Positions 7,165 to 15,261 of a stretch of 64,000 nucleotides of DNA are shown here, in pieces; the stretch's first letter is position 1, and the number at the start of each line of letters is the position of its first letter. Source of the stretch: Neobacillus cucumis (GTDB lineage Bacteria; Bacillota; Bacilli; Bacillales; Cytobacillaceae); NCBI RefSeq assembly GCF_016908975.1, contig NZ_JAFBEX010000016.1, positions 57,683 to 121,682 on the forward strand, written 5' to 3'. The notes beneath the pieces are model-generated. The model was not told the origin of the DNA, searched no databases, and saw nothing but the letters and a program-made list of their open reading frames with translations. A program made the translations under genes and the position numbers.

Positions 7165-9675
7165 ATGGGGATTTTAAATAAAGTATTTGATTTGAACAAA
7201 CGCGAGTTGAAACGGTTAGACAAGCTCGCTATCAAAATTAACGAGCTTGCCTCCCAAACAGAAAGATTAACGGATGATCAGCTTCGTGAAAAAACAGCCG
7301 AATTTAAAGCACGCTATCAAAATGGGGAAACACTTGATGATTTGCTTGTGGAAGCATTCGCAGTTGTCCGTGAAGGAGCCCGTCGTGTGCTTGGATTATA
7401 TCCATACCATGTCCAGTTAATGGGTGGTATTTCTCTTCATGAAGGGAATATTTCGGAAATGAAGACCGGGGAAGGTAAAACGTTGACGGCAACCATGCCA
7501 GTTTACCTAAATGCTCTATCAGGCAAAGGGGTACACGTTGTTACCGTTAACGAATATTTGGCTAGCCGTGACGCCACCGAAATGGGTCAGTTGTATGAAT
7601 TTTTAGGATTAACGGTTGGCTTGAACCTAAACAGCATGGATAGTGAAGAAAAGCAGGCTGCCTATGCTGCTGATATCACCTATGGAACCAATAACGAATT
7701 GGGCTTCGACTATCTTCGTGACAATATGGTTCTTTATAAGGAGCAAAAGGTTCAGCGCCCGCTTTTTTTTGCGGTTATTGACGAGGTGGACTCCATTTTA
7801 ATCGACGAAGCCCGTACACCGCTGATCATTTCAGGTTCTGCGCAGAAATCGACTGTGCTCTATATCCAAGCCAATGCATTCGTTAGAACGCTGACAAAAG
7901 AAGTGGATTATACCTATGATGAGAAGACAAAGGGCGTAATGCTGACTGAAGAAGGGATTAGTAAGTCTGAAAAAGCATTCGGCATTGAAAACCTCTTTGA
8001 TATTTCACATGTGACCTTGAACCATCATATTAACCAGGCGTTAAAGGCCAATGTTAGTATGCACCTTGATGTTGACTATGTTGTTCAAGACGGCGAAATT
8101 GTCATCGTTGACCAATTTACTGGCCGTTTGATGAAGGGCCGACGCTACAGTGAAGGCTTGCATCAGGCGATTGAAGCAAAAGAAGGCCTTGAAGTTCAGA
8201 ATGAAAGTATGACGATGGCAACGATTACGTTCCAAAACTACTTCCGTATGTATGAAAAATTGTCAGGTATGACCGGTACTGCCAAAACAGAAGAAGAAGA
8301 ATTCCGTAACATCTACAATATGAATGTTATTGTGATTCCAACGAACAAACCAATTGCTCGTGATGACCGCCCGGATTTAATTTACGCATCCATGGACGGT
8401 AAATTCCGTGCGGTTGTCGAGGATATTGCGGAACGCCATCAAAAAGGACAACCCGTTCTCGTTGGTACGGTGGCGATTGAAACATCTGAATTGATTTCAA
8501 ACTATTTATCTAAGAAGAGAATCCCACATAATGTCTTAAACGCGAAAAACCATGAACGAGAAGCAGAAATTATTGCTGAAGCAGGTCATAAAGGCGCTGT
8601 TACCATTGCAACAAACATGGCAGGTCGTGGTACGGACATTAAACTTGGGGAAGGTGTTTTGGAACTAGGCGGTCTTGCGGTCATTGGTACTGAGCGCCAT
8701 GAGAACCGACGGATTGATAACCAGCTTCGTGGACGTTCTGGACGTCAAGGGGACCCAGGTGTGACCCAATTTTACTTATCCATGGAAGACGAATTAATGC
8801 GCCGCTTTGGTTCCGACAATATGAAAGCAATGATGCAAAAACTGGGGATGGATGATACCCAGCCGATTCAAAGTAAAATGGTTTCCCGTGCGGTTGAATC
8901 AGCGCAAAAACGTGTGGAGGGTAATAACTTTGATGCCCGTAAACAACTCTTGCAATATGATGATGTACTCCGCCAGCAGCGTGAGATTATTTACTCTCAG
9001 CGTGATGAAGTATTGGAATCTGAAGACCTTCGTGAGATAGTCCAAAAGATGATTTTAAATTCAATTGAGCGGAATGTGGACGTCCATGCCCCTCGCCATG
9101 AGGATGAGGAAGACTGGAATCTTCAAGCAATTGTGGAGTATTGTCAGGCTAACCTCCTCCATGAAGGCGATCTTACAGTTGATGATTTAAAAGGTAAAGA
9201 GCCGGATGAAATGGTTGAAACGATCTTTGCCAAAGTCCGGGAACGCTATGAGGAGAAAGAACAAATTCTGTTCCCAGAACAGATGCGTGAATTCGAAAAG
9301 GTGGTTACCCTAAGAGCGGTTGACTCTAAGTGGACAGACCATATTGATGCAATGGATCAGCTTCGTCAAGGAATTCATTTGCGCGCTTATGGTCAAATCG
9401 ATCCGCTTCGTGAATACCAGCATGAAGGATTCGCGATGTTTGAAGCGATGGTTCAATCAATCGAAGAAGAAACAGCGATGTACATCATGAAGGCGGAAAT
9501 ACGCAATAACCTGGAGCGCCAAGAGGTCGCAAAGGGTCAAGCTGTAAACCCGAAAGAAGATGGCGAACCCGTAAAGCAGAAGCCAAAGGTCAAGCAGCTT
9601 GATGTCGGACGAAATGCACCGTGTATCTGCGGTAGCGGTAAAAAGTACAAAAACTGCTGTGGTGCGGGAAAGTAA
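7165..9675 (+). CDS. secA: Protein translocase ATPase SecA
   Basis: The motor ATPase that drives unfolded preproteins through SecYEG, 836 aa. Visible features are the Walker A region MKTGEGKTLT, the DEVD-type box in AVIDEVDSILIDEARTPL, motif VI in RGRSGRQGDPG, and a C-terminal SEC-C zinc motif (CICGSGKKYKNCC) that binds SecB or phospholipid. Length and motifs match class-1 SecA closely, so this is not the shorter SecA2 type. The ATG at 7165 fits the family N-terminus (MGILNKVFD). A TTG 27 nt upstream would start inside the ribosome binding region. Unlike in Bacillus subtilis, the gene is not co-directional with hpf and is not followed by prfB; it points the opposite way and converges on hpf. 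Confidence 0.96.
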   Translation: MGILNKVFDLNKRELKRLDKLAIKINELASQTERLTDDQLREKTAEFKARYQNGETLDDLLVEAFAVVREGARRVLGLYPYHVQLMGGISLHEGNISEMKTGEGKTLTATMPVYLNALSGKGVHVVTVNEYLASRDATEMGQLYEFLGLTVGLNLNSMDSEEKQAAYAADITYGTNNELGFDYLRDNMVLYKEQKVQRPLFFAVIDEVDSILIDEARTPLIISGSAQKSTVLYIQANAFVRTLTKEVDYTYDEKTKGVMLTEEGISKSEKAFGIENLFDISHVTLNHHINQALKANVSMHLDVDYVVQDGEIVIVDQFTGRLMKGRRYSEGLHQAIEAKEGLEVQNESMTMATITFQNYFRMYEKLSGMTGTAKTEEEEFRNIYNMNVIVIPTNKPIARDDRPDLIYASMDGKFRAVVEDIAERHQKGQPVLVGTVAIETSELISNYLSKKRIPHNVLNAKNHEREAEIIAEAGHKGAVTIATNMAGRGTDIKLGEGVLELGGLAVIGTERHENRRIDNQLRGRSGRQGDPGVTQFYLSMEDELMRRFGSDNMKAMMQKLGMDDTQPIQSKMVSRAVESAQKRVEGNNFDARKQLLQYDDVLRQQREIIYSQRDEVLESEDLREIVQKMILNSIERNVDVHAPRHEDEEDWNLQAIVEYCQANLLHEGDLTVDDLKGKEPDEMVETIFAKVRERYEEKEQILFPEQMREFEKVVTLRAVDSKWTDHIDAMDQLRQGIHLRAYGQIDPLREYQHEGFAMFEAMVQSIEEETAMYIMKAEIRNNLERQEVAKGQAVNPKEDGEPVKQKPKVKQLDVGRNAPCICGSGKKYKNCCGAGK

Positions 9676-9688
9676 GTTAGAGGTTTAA

Positions 9689-9723
9689 GGTCAGCGACTA
9701 GGTCGCTGACCTTTTGATTTTTT
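9689..9723 (+). terminator. Rho-independent terminator of secA
   Basis: A stem of GGTCAGCGAC with GTCGCTGACC and a three-base loop, followed by TTTTGATTTTTT. It starts 13 bp after the secA stop codon. Confidence 0.9.
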
Positions 9724-9736
9724 GAATTCGTCCATG

Positions 9737-9844
9737 TTATCCACATTTTCAGAAAAATAACAGATAATTCTGTGGGTAATGTGTATAAAATTCTGAATTT
9801 TGTGGATAATCACTTTAAAAAAAGAGTTATCCCCATGTGAATAA
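9737..9844. other. Cluster of six DnaA boxes
   Basis: Nine-base DnaA boxes (consensus TTATNCACA) occur at 9737-9745 (+, TTATCCACA), 9780-9788 (-, TTATACACA), 9801-9809 (-, TTATCCACA) and 9836-9844 (-, TTATTCACA). All four match exactly. Two more, with one mismatch each, are at 9771-9779 (-, TTACCCACA) and 9827-9835 (+, TTATCCCCA). Six in 108 bp of non-coding DNA between two converging genes is far above chance. There is no dnaA or dnaN nearby, so this is not the usual oriC. A DnaA-binding regulatory or titration site is the likely role. Confidence 0.75.
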
Positions 9845-9871
9845 CTCATTTATTGTTCCTATTTTGCATAT

Positions 9872-9905
9872 AAAAACGCTGCCCCGACTCTCGGAGCAGC
9901 GTTTC
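9872..9905 (-). terminator. Rho-independent terminator of hpf
   Basis: A stem of AAACGCTGC with GCAGCGTTT plus inner pairing around the loop. Read on the minus strand it runs into GTTTTTATATG. It lies 11 bp past the hpf stop codon. Confidence 0.85.
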
Positions 9906-9915
9906 TGATTGTTTA

Positions 9916-10464
9916 TTAATGTGCTTCAATTAAGCCATAGCGGCCATCTTTCCGTTTGTAAACAACATTTGTACGGTTTGTATCAGAATTAGTGAATACA
10001 TAGAAGCTGTGTCCAAGCATATTCATTTGCAGAATCGCTTCTTCACTATCCATTGGTTTTAAATCAAAACGCTTGGTACGGACTAATTCAAGATCTTCAT
10101 CTTCAAGATCGTGAATTTCAGGGCTTTCAGTTGCTACAAAAGTGAAAGATGGCTCCCCTTTTTCACGGAATTTACGGTTCACTTTTGTTTTATGTTTGCG
10201 GATTTGACGCTCAAGCTTATCCGTGATTAAGTCAATCGCCGCATACATATCAATATTTGTTTCCTCAGCACGTAAGACTAGCTGGGGCAGTGGGATAGTT
10301 ACTTCTACTTTTGAAGATTTATCTTGATTGAATCTAAGATTCACATGTACTGTCGCATCTGGTGACTCAGTAAAATAACGCTCCAATTTAGTAATTTTCT
10401 TTTCGACATACTCTCTAATTGCTGGAGTAACCTCAATGTTTTCGCCACGTACGTTATATTTCAT
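9916..10464 (-). CDS. hpf: Ribosome hibernation promoting factor, long form
   Basis: A protein of 182 aa that binds idle 70S ribosomes and dimerises them to 100S particles in stationary phase or stress. The N-terminal S30AE/YfiA-type domain (MKYNVRGENIEVTPAIREYV to about residue 100) binds the mRNA/tRNA channel. The C-terminal segment (about 125-182, with PMDSEEAILQMNMLGHSFYV) is the dimerisation domain that marks the long form. The ATG follows AGGAGG by 7 nt. A sigma-H-like promoter at 10502-10529 agrees with stationary-phase control. It is the homologue of B. subtilis yvyD. Here its 3' end faces the secA 3' end instead of leading into secA. Confidence 0.95.
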   Translation of the reverse strand: MKYNVRGENIEVTPAIREYVEKKITKLERYFTESPDATVHVNLRFNQDKSSKVEVTIPLPQLVLRAEETNIDMYAAIDLITDKLERQIRKHKTKVNRKFREKGEPSFTFVATESPEIHDLEDEDLELVRTKRFDLKPMDSEEAILQMNMLGHSFYVFTNSDTNRTNVVYKRKDGRYGLIEAH

Positions 10465-10501
10465 GTGGACTCCTCCTTTTGTCTAAGGCTATGTATTAAC
10501 A

Positions 10502-10529
10502 ATTCTATTTTGCCCTATCAGATTCCTGC
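10502..10529 (-). promoter_or_regulatory. Sigma-H-type promoter of hpf
   Basis: On the minus strand AGGAATC (10521-10527) is followed by 12 bases and then ATAGAAT, which matches the sigma-H pattern (AGGA-rich -35, GAAT -10). It lies about 40 bp upstream of the hpf start codon. The B. subtilis hpf homologue is known to be transcribed with sigma-H and sigma-B. I saw no clear sigma-B box here. Confidence 0.55.
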
Positions 10530-10731
10530 TAAATCACTAGAATAAATTTGTCGAATTATTGACAAAAACAACAGGAATATAGTGGAAATGGTGGATATAA
10601 TCATTGACTTTATCAGGTGTTTTTAACTAAAATGAGTGGTTATTCATATAATATTGTATTATTTTGTAGAAGCATTTGCCACTAAATCACTCAGGAAGAT
10701 GTTACATTCGTGTGAATCTCTGACGGATTGT

Positions 10732-11448
10732 CTACCTAGCGATGGTAAGGGCCTGAATACTTTCAGCTCCTGCCCCTTTTAACAGTTTGGCAGCATGCCT
10801 CAGGGTTGAGCCAGTGGTGTATATATCATCGATTAATAAAATTCTTTTGCCTGTTAGCTCGCTATTTGAAACAAGTTGAAAGACTTGGGTGAGATGAATG
10901 CGCTCCTCTCTTGATTTTTTCGATTGTTTTTCCGAATGGATTCGTGTGAGGATTTCCGCTGCAGAATAGCCGGCAAGTGTTAAGACGGCGGCTGCCTGAT
11001 TAAATCCGCGCTCATACAGCCGCTCATCGCTTAGTGGGATTGGAACTAGTAAATCAGGAATAATAGTAGCGATTTTCTTTTTAAAATACTCTACAAATAC
11101 CTTGGCTAATACATAATCACCTCGAAATTTGTAGGAAGCGATCAGTTCTTTTAAAAATTCATTGTAAAGATAGAGGGAGTGATTTTTTTCAAGGTACCCC
11201 TGCCATTCAAGGTCCTCCTCCCAGCGAGTGCAATCATTACATAAGTCCCCATCCCGATACTGTTCATCTAAAAGGTGAAAAGGGCGGCTACAGATTCGGC
11301 AGGTCTCTCCTACTATTTTTTCAAGCTTTTCCTTACAAGCTGGGCAAAGGGGATCCTCTGTTTCTTTTGAAATAAGGGAACCCCAGCTCACGGTTGGCAC
11401 GATGAATGTGTGGCAATAAAGGCAACGATCGTTCTGAAATAGATTCAT
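10732..11448 (-). CDS. comFC: ComFC, phosphoribosyltransferase-like competence protein
   Basis: A protein of 238 aa needed for efficient natural transformation; it acts in the cytoplasm together with ComFA. The N-terminus has four Cys pairs (CLYC, CPAC, CRIC, CNDC) that would form zinc sites. The C-terminus has the type-I phosphoribosyltransferase motif ILLIDDIYTTGST near residue 205. The length suits the family. The start overlaps the comFA stop by 4 bp (ATGA), which indicates translational coupling. In B. subtilis a small comFB lies between comFA and comFC; it is absent here. Confidence 0.92.
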   Translation of the reverse strand: MNLFQNDRCLYCHTFIVPTVSWGSLISKETEDPLCPACKEKLEKIVGETCRICSRPFHLLDEQYRDGDLCNDCTRWEEDLEWQGYLEKNHSLYLYNEFLKELIASYKFRGDYVLAKVFVEYFKKKIATIIPDLLVPIPLSDERLYERGFNQAAAVLTLAGYSAAEILTRIHSEKQSKKSREERIHLTQVFQLVSNSELTGKRILLIDDIYTTGSTLRHAAKLLKGAGAESIQALTIAR

Positions 11449-12947
11449 TTTGCTCCTCCCATATCATCCAGTAAACCTCTTTTATATCCTTCTCGGTTCA
11501 TCGTTACAATCTGTCTCCTCGCCTTTAGCATCTCTTCGGTTTTTCCATAGTGAAAAAAAGTCACAGTTCCAGTTGGGTAGTCCTTGCTCCTCCCTGCCCT
11601 TCCTGCAATTTGCACAAGTGCGCTTTCGGTAAAAATAGCGTCTTCTGCTCCGACAACGGCCACGTCAATATTCGGGAAAGTAACACCACGCTCGAGGATA
11701 GTGGTAGTAAGAAGCATTGGGAGTTCCTTATTCCGCATTTTTTGTACTTTGTTTTTTCGATCTGGGTCTTCAGCATGGACGGCTTCTATCGCCGGATGAA
11801 ATGGGCGCAAAATGGATAAGGCTTTCTCCATCAACGGAATATGGGGAAAAAAGATTAATGTCTGTTTATCTGCTTGAATTCGCGTCTGTATCCAACGAAT
11901 GACATTTTGCGGCAGTCTCCCCTTTTGAAGTTGTTTTGACCAGTTACCGCACCAAACAAATGAGGGGACAGGGAGAGGTTTGCGGTGGAATCGGGCCGGG
12001 ATGGTGGTGTACGCTCTTTTCCCAGTCCGGCATTCTCTTTGCCATTTCCCATTGGGGGTTGCAGTGAGATAGATCATGGCGGATGTTGGTTTTCGGGCCT
12101 GGACAACGGCATGCTGGAGTGACTCCTCCACCGTGTATGGAAAGGCATCGACTTCATCTAAAATGATGGCATCAAAGGCTTGGTAAAAACGAAGTAGCTG
12201 ATGGGTAGTTGCGATTGTTAAGGGGGCAAAGAGATGGCGGTCCTCACTACCGCCATAAAGAGAGGCAATCGGAATTTGGGGAAAGGCCGCTTTCAAGCGA
12301 GGTGTCAATTCTAGGACGACATCTGTTCTTGGGGTCGCTATGCAGATTCTTTTTTTCGCAGCGAGGGCTGCTTCGATTCCTGCAAACAAGACTTCCGTTT
12401 TTCCCGCCCCGCAAACTGCCCATATCAGGTGCTCCTGATTTTGCCGAATAGCCTCGACAACCTGATTGGATGCCGTTTTCTGCCCTTCCGACAGTGTCCC
12501 CTGCCAGGCCATGATTTGGGCTGGTAAGGTAGTTTCTGGCTCAGGTCCGTTCCAGCCAATGAGCGGCGTACATTCGCTGATCCTCCCCATCATTAGACAC
12601 TTTCGGCAGTAAATACAGGTCTCCCCGCACCTAGCACAGGGAAAGGCGGCAAACCACTGGGGGTCTCTGTTGCCACACCTAGCACATATGGACTGCTTTT
12701 TGTTTTTGAGGATTCCTTTACGGTAAGTTAGATAGCCATTTTCATAATGCATCTGGATTTCGGTTATGGAGTATGGGAGGTCATCAAGGAGGAGTTGTTT
12801 ACCAGTGAGCTGCTGCAGTAGGTCTGGATTAAAGGTGAAAGCTGGATTAAGCGGCGGCTGAGGAATGGTTGGGATTTGTGTGATGGGGAAGGAATTCTCA
12901 TGTGATTGGGTTGGAATGAGTTGGTTTTCTTCTACTCTGAATCGCAT
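11445..12947 (-). CDS. comFA: ComFA, DEAD-box-like DNA uptake ATPase
   Basis: A protein of 500 aa, a superfamily-2 helicase-like ATPase that powers single-stranded DNA import during transformation. A Cys4 zinc finger is visible around residues 87-118 (CARCG, then CARCGETCIYCRKC). Walker A is AVCGAGKTE, Walker B is ILDEVDAFP, motif III is YLTATP, and the C-terminal helicase lobe ends with the motif VI-type sequence QIAGRAGR. The ATG follows AGGTGA by 4 nt and lies only 3 bp beyond the stop of the upstream NERD gene. The three genes look like one coupled operon. The long 168-bp array lies upstream of the operon. Confidence 0.93.
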   Translation of the reverse strand: MRFRVEENQLIPTQSHENSFPITQIPTIPQPPLNPAFTFNPDLLQQLTGKQLLLDDLPYSITEIQMHYENGYLTYRKGILKNKKQSICARCGNRDPQWFAAFPCARCGETCIYCRKCLMMGRISECTPLIGWNGPEPETTLPAQIMAWQGTLSEGQKTASNQVVEAIRQNQEHLIWAVCGAGKTEVLFAGIEAALAAKKRICIATPRTDVVLELTPRLKAAFPQIPIASLYGGSEDRHLFAPLTIATTHQLLRFYQAFDAIILDEVDAFPYTVEESLQHAVVQARKPTSAMIYLTATPNGKWQRECRTGKRAYTTIPARFHRKPLPVPSFVWCGNWSKQLQKGRLPQNVIRWIQTRIQADKQTLIFFPHIPLMEKALSILRPFHPAIEAVHAEDPDRKNKVQKMRNKELPMLLTTTILERGVTFPNIDVAVVGAEDAIFTESALVQIAGRAGRSKDYPTGTVTFFHYGKTEEMLKARRQIVTMNREGYKRGLLDDMGGAK

Positions 12948-12950
12948 AGG

Positions 12951-13979
12951 TCACCTGCTTTTAATTTGAATTTGCTTGAGAAGTTTTTCCTCTATAAAAG
13001 AATAACTTTTGTTTCCCTCCCATTGATGATAGATACGTTTTTTGGTATGGCCAGTTGTTGGCAGATGGAGGGAAATTAATAATTTACGAGTGATATTAGG
13101 TGTTGGGATATGTAGGATGGTCTGGCATTCATGATTACTGATGGTTGGTTTAATCAAAAGGAAGTAGGCATTGATAGCTTCCATATGACCATCTCTCGAA
13201 TGGGTGCTGCATTTCGGGCATATCCATTTACCATTTTGGTAATCCATGGAGATGTGGTCACATAATGGACATTGGACTCTAAGGAGGAGGTCTGTTTCTT
13301 GTAGATTATATTCTTTTAATAAATCGATTTCGATGGGGCTATTTCTGCTTAACAGAAAATGGGCTATTTCGCTTAATTTTTCAGTGTTGATTTTAACTTG
13401 TTTATAACGACTTTCGCTATCTTCAATCTTGTTAAAGACGTCTCTTCCTTTGCAGATTCTGGTTAAGTCTGTACCTGTACCGGTGGTTTTTAAGATGGTT
13501 TTGTGGGTACTTTTGAAAAAAATAAGGTAATCAATCGGCAGGAAATAGAGTTTATGCTGAATAAGCCATCTGGTTAGTAGAGATTGGAGTCTACGGCATT
13601 GGATTCTCGGGTCTTCGAAAGATTCTTCTGTTCCGTCTGAGTTTTTTCGAATAAGTTGCTTGAAAACATGATCGAAATATAAAACTCCAATGATATTTTT
13701 GGCTTCGATGATTAAGATGTGTGTCTGGGAGATTAGCAGGGTGTCGATTTGAAAATGGATGTCGTGGAGTTTTAGTTGAAGGTCGTGGAGGATTATGTAT
13801 TTTTCTTGCGGCAATTCTTTTACGTAGTGTGCAAGGGCAGCTTCTCCCCAGTAGCCCGCCCATCTTTTGGCGAGGTCTTTTTCTAGATCAGGATACCTTT
13901 GGTGGCTTCGTTTGAGGTATTTTTTGAGGATTTCGGATAAGAGAAGTCTTCTTGGGAGAGTTAGTTCTTTTAATACCAA
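12951..13979 (-). CDS. NERD-domain nuclease-related protein
   Basis: A protein of 342 aa. The NERD (nuclease-related) domain covers about residues 36-155 and shows the PD-(D/E)XK-like core: Asp in QIDTLLI followed by ILIIEAKN (E-x-K). A C-terminal zinc ribbon has the pairs CPLC and CPKC around residues 235-260. The start is TTG at 13977-13979, 9 nt after AAGGAG; no ATG fits. NERD proteins are thought to act on DNA, but most are uncharacterised. Here the stop is 3 bp before comFA, so it is the first gene of a NERD-comFA-comFC unit. A role in processing incoming DNA is a reasonable inference and not a known function. Confidence 0.82.
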   Translation of the reverse strand: MVLKELTLPRRLLLSEILKKYLKRSHQRYPDLEKDLAKRWAGYWGEAALAHYVKELPQEKYIILHDLQLKLHDIHFQIDTLLISQTHILIIEAKNIIGVLYFDHVFKQLIRKNSDGTEESFEDPRIQCRRLQSLLTRWLIQHKLYFLPIDYLIFFKSTHKTILKTTGTGTDLTRICKGRDVFNKIEDSESRYKQVKINTEKLSEIAHFLLSRNSPIEIDLLKEYNLQETDLLLRVQCPLCDHISMDYQNGKWICPKCSTHSRDGHMEAINAYFLLIKPTISNHECQTILHIPTPNITRKLLISLHLPTTGHTKKRIYHQWEGNKSYSFIEEKLLKQIQIKSR

Positions 13980-14074
13980 GTTTGATCACTCCTTTTTCTT
14001 TATAATTCTACATAATTGGAGAAATTCCTACAGGATTTTAAAAATTTTTTAATCAAACTAACTATTTTACTGTT

Positions 14075-15165
14075 AGGATTCCGCCGGGTTCTGAGTTATT
14101 TCCGCCTGTTTTCTTTTTAATTCCGCCTTCTTCTTTCTTTTTTCCGCCGACATTCCCATTTTTTCCGACAGCTATGTTTTTTCAGTTAGCTTATTTAAAA
14201 ATAACTAACTCTTCCCTTTGCTTTGATTCCGCCGGATTGGCCTGGATTTTCCTCCGAGTTCTGAGTAATTTCCGTCTGTTTTACTATTAATTCCGCCTTC
14301 TTCTCTCTTTTTTCCGCCGACATTCCCATTTTTTCCGCCAACTCTGTTTTTTCTGTTACTCTTTTTAAAAATAACTAACTTTCCTTCTCCTTTGATTCCG
14401 CCAGTTTGGACTGGATTTCCGTCAGGTTCAGAATTATTTCCGCCTGTTTACTTATTAATTCCGCCTTCTTCTCTCTTTTTTCCGCCGACATTCCCATTTT
14501 TTCCGCCAGCTCTGTTTTTCAGTTACCTTATTTAAAAATAACTAACTTTTCCTTCTCCTTTGATTCCGCCAGTTTGGACTGGATTTCCGCCGGTTTCTAA
14601 GCTTTTTCCGTCTGATTTACTTTTAATTCCGCCTCCCTCTCTCTTTTTTCCGCCGACATTCCCATCTTTTCCGCCAACTCTGTTTTTTCTGTTACTCTTT
14701 TAAAAATAACTAACTTTCCTTCTCCTTTGATTCCGCCAGTTTGGACTGGATTTCCGTCAGATTCTGAGTTATTTCCGCCTTCTTCTTTTTTTTTCGCCGA
14801 CATTCCCATTTTTTCCGCCAACTCTGTTTTTTCTGTTACTCTTTTTAAAAATAACTAACTTTCCTTCTCCTTTGATTCCGCCGAATTGGATTGGATTTTC
14901 GCCGGTTTCTAAGCTTTTTCCGTCTGATTTACTATTAATTCCGCCTCCCTCTCTCTTTTTTCCGCCGACATTCCTATTTTTTCCGCCAACTCTATTTTTT
15001 CAGTTACCTTTTTTAAAAATAACTAACTTTCCTTCTCCTATGATTCCGAAGGATTGGACTGGACTTCCACCAGGTCCAGAGTTATTTCTGTCTGTTTACT
15101 TATTAATTCCGCCTTCTTCTCTCTTTTTTCCACCGACATTCCCATTTTTTCCGCCAACTTTAATT
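14075..15165. repeat. 168-bp tandem repeat, seven copies, inner 21-bp period
   Basis: Seven units are marked by CCGACATTCCC at 14148, 14318, 14486, 14654, 14798, 14966 and 15134. The spacing is 170, 168, 168, 144, 168 and 168 bp. Inside a unit, TTCCGCC or a close variant recurs every 21 bp (for example 14396, 14417, 14438, 14459, 14480, 14501), and 168 is 8 x 21. Read on the minus strand this gives Ala-Glu every seven residues (LAEKMGM, SAEKREK, QAEIILN), like a coiled-coil heptad, but a TAG stops the frame at the same place in every unit. No complete gene is present. The array fills the space between the terminator of the LtaS-like gene and the NERD-comFA-comFC operon. Confidence 0.9.
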
Positions 15166-15217
15166 TGAAGGTTTGGCGTCATGTTTAAATCAATGTAAGA
15201 CCTTAACAAGAGCCAAA

Positions 15218-15246
15218 TTAAAGGGGGCAGCTATTTAGCTGCCCCC
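15218..15246 (-). terminator. Terminator of the LtaS-like gene
   Basis: A perfect GGGGGCAGCT/AGCTGCCCCC stem with a 4-base loop, followed on the minus strand by TTTAATTT. It is about 16 bp past the stop codon. Confidence 0.85.
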
Positions 15247-15261
15247 TGACCCTTTATTGAA

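Noticed and set aside
7165..9675. Accessory SecA2
   Set aside because: Full class-1 length, all motor motifs and the C-terminal SEC-C zinc motif are present; it reads as housekeeping SecA.
14597..15168. Reading frames inside the 168-bp array as genes
   Set aside because: Both strands give only fragments cut by the same stop in each unit, with no ribosome binding site; the composition is explained by the repeat.
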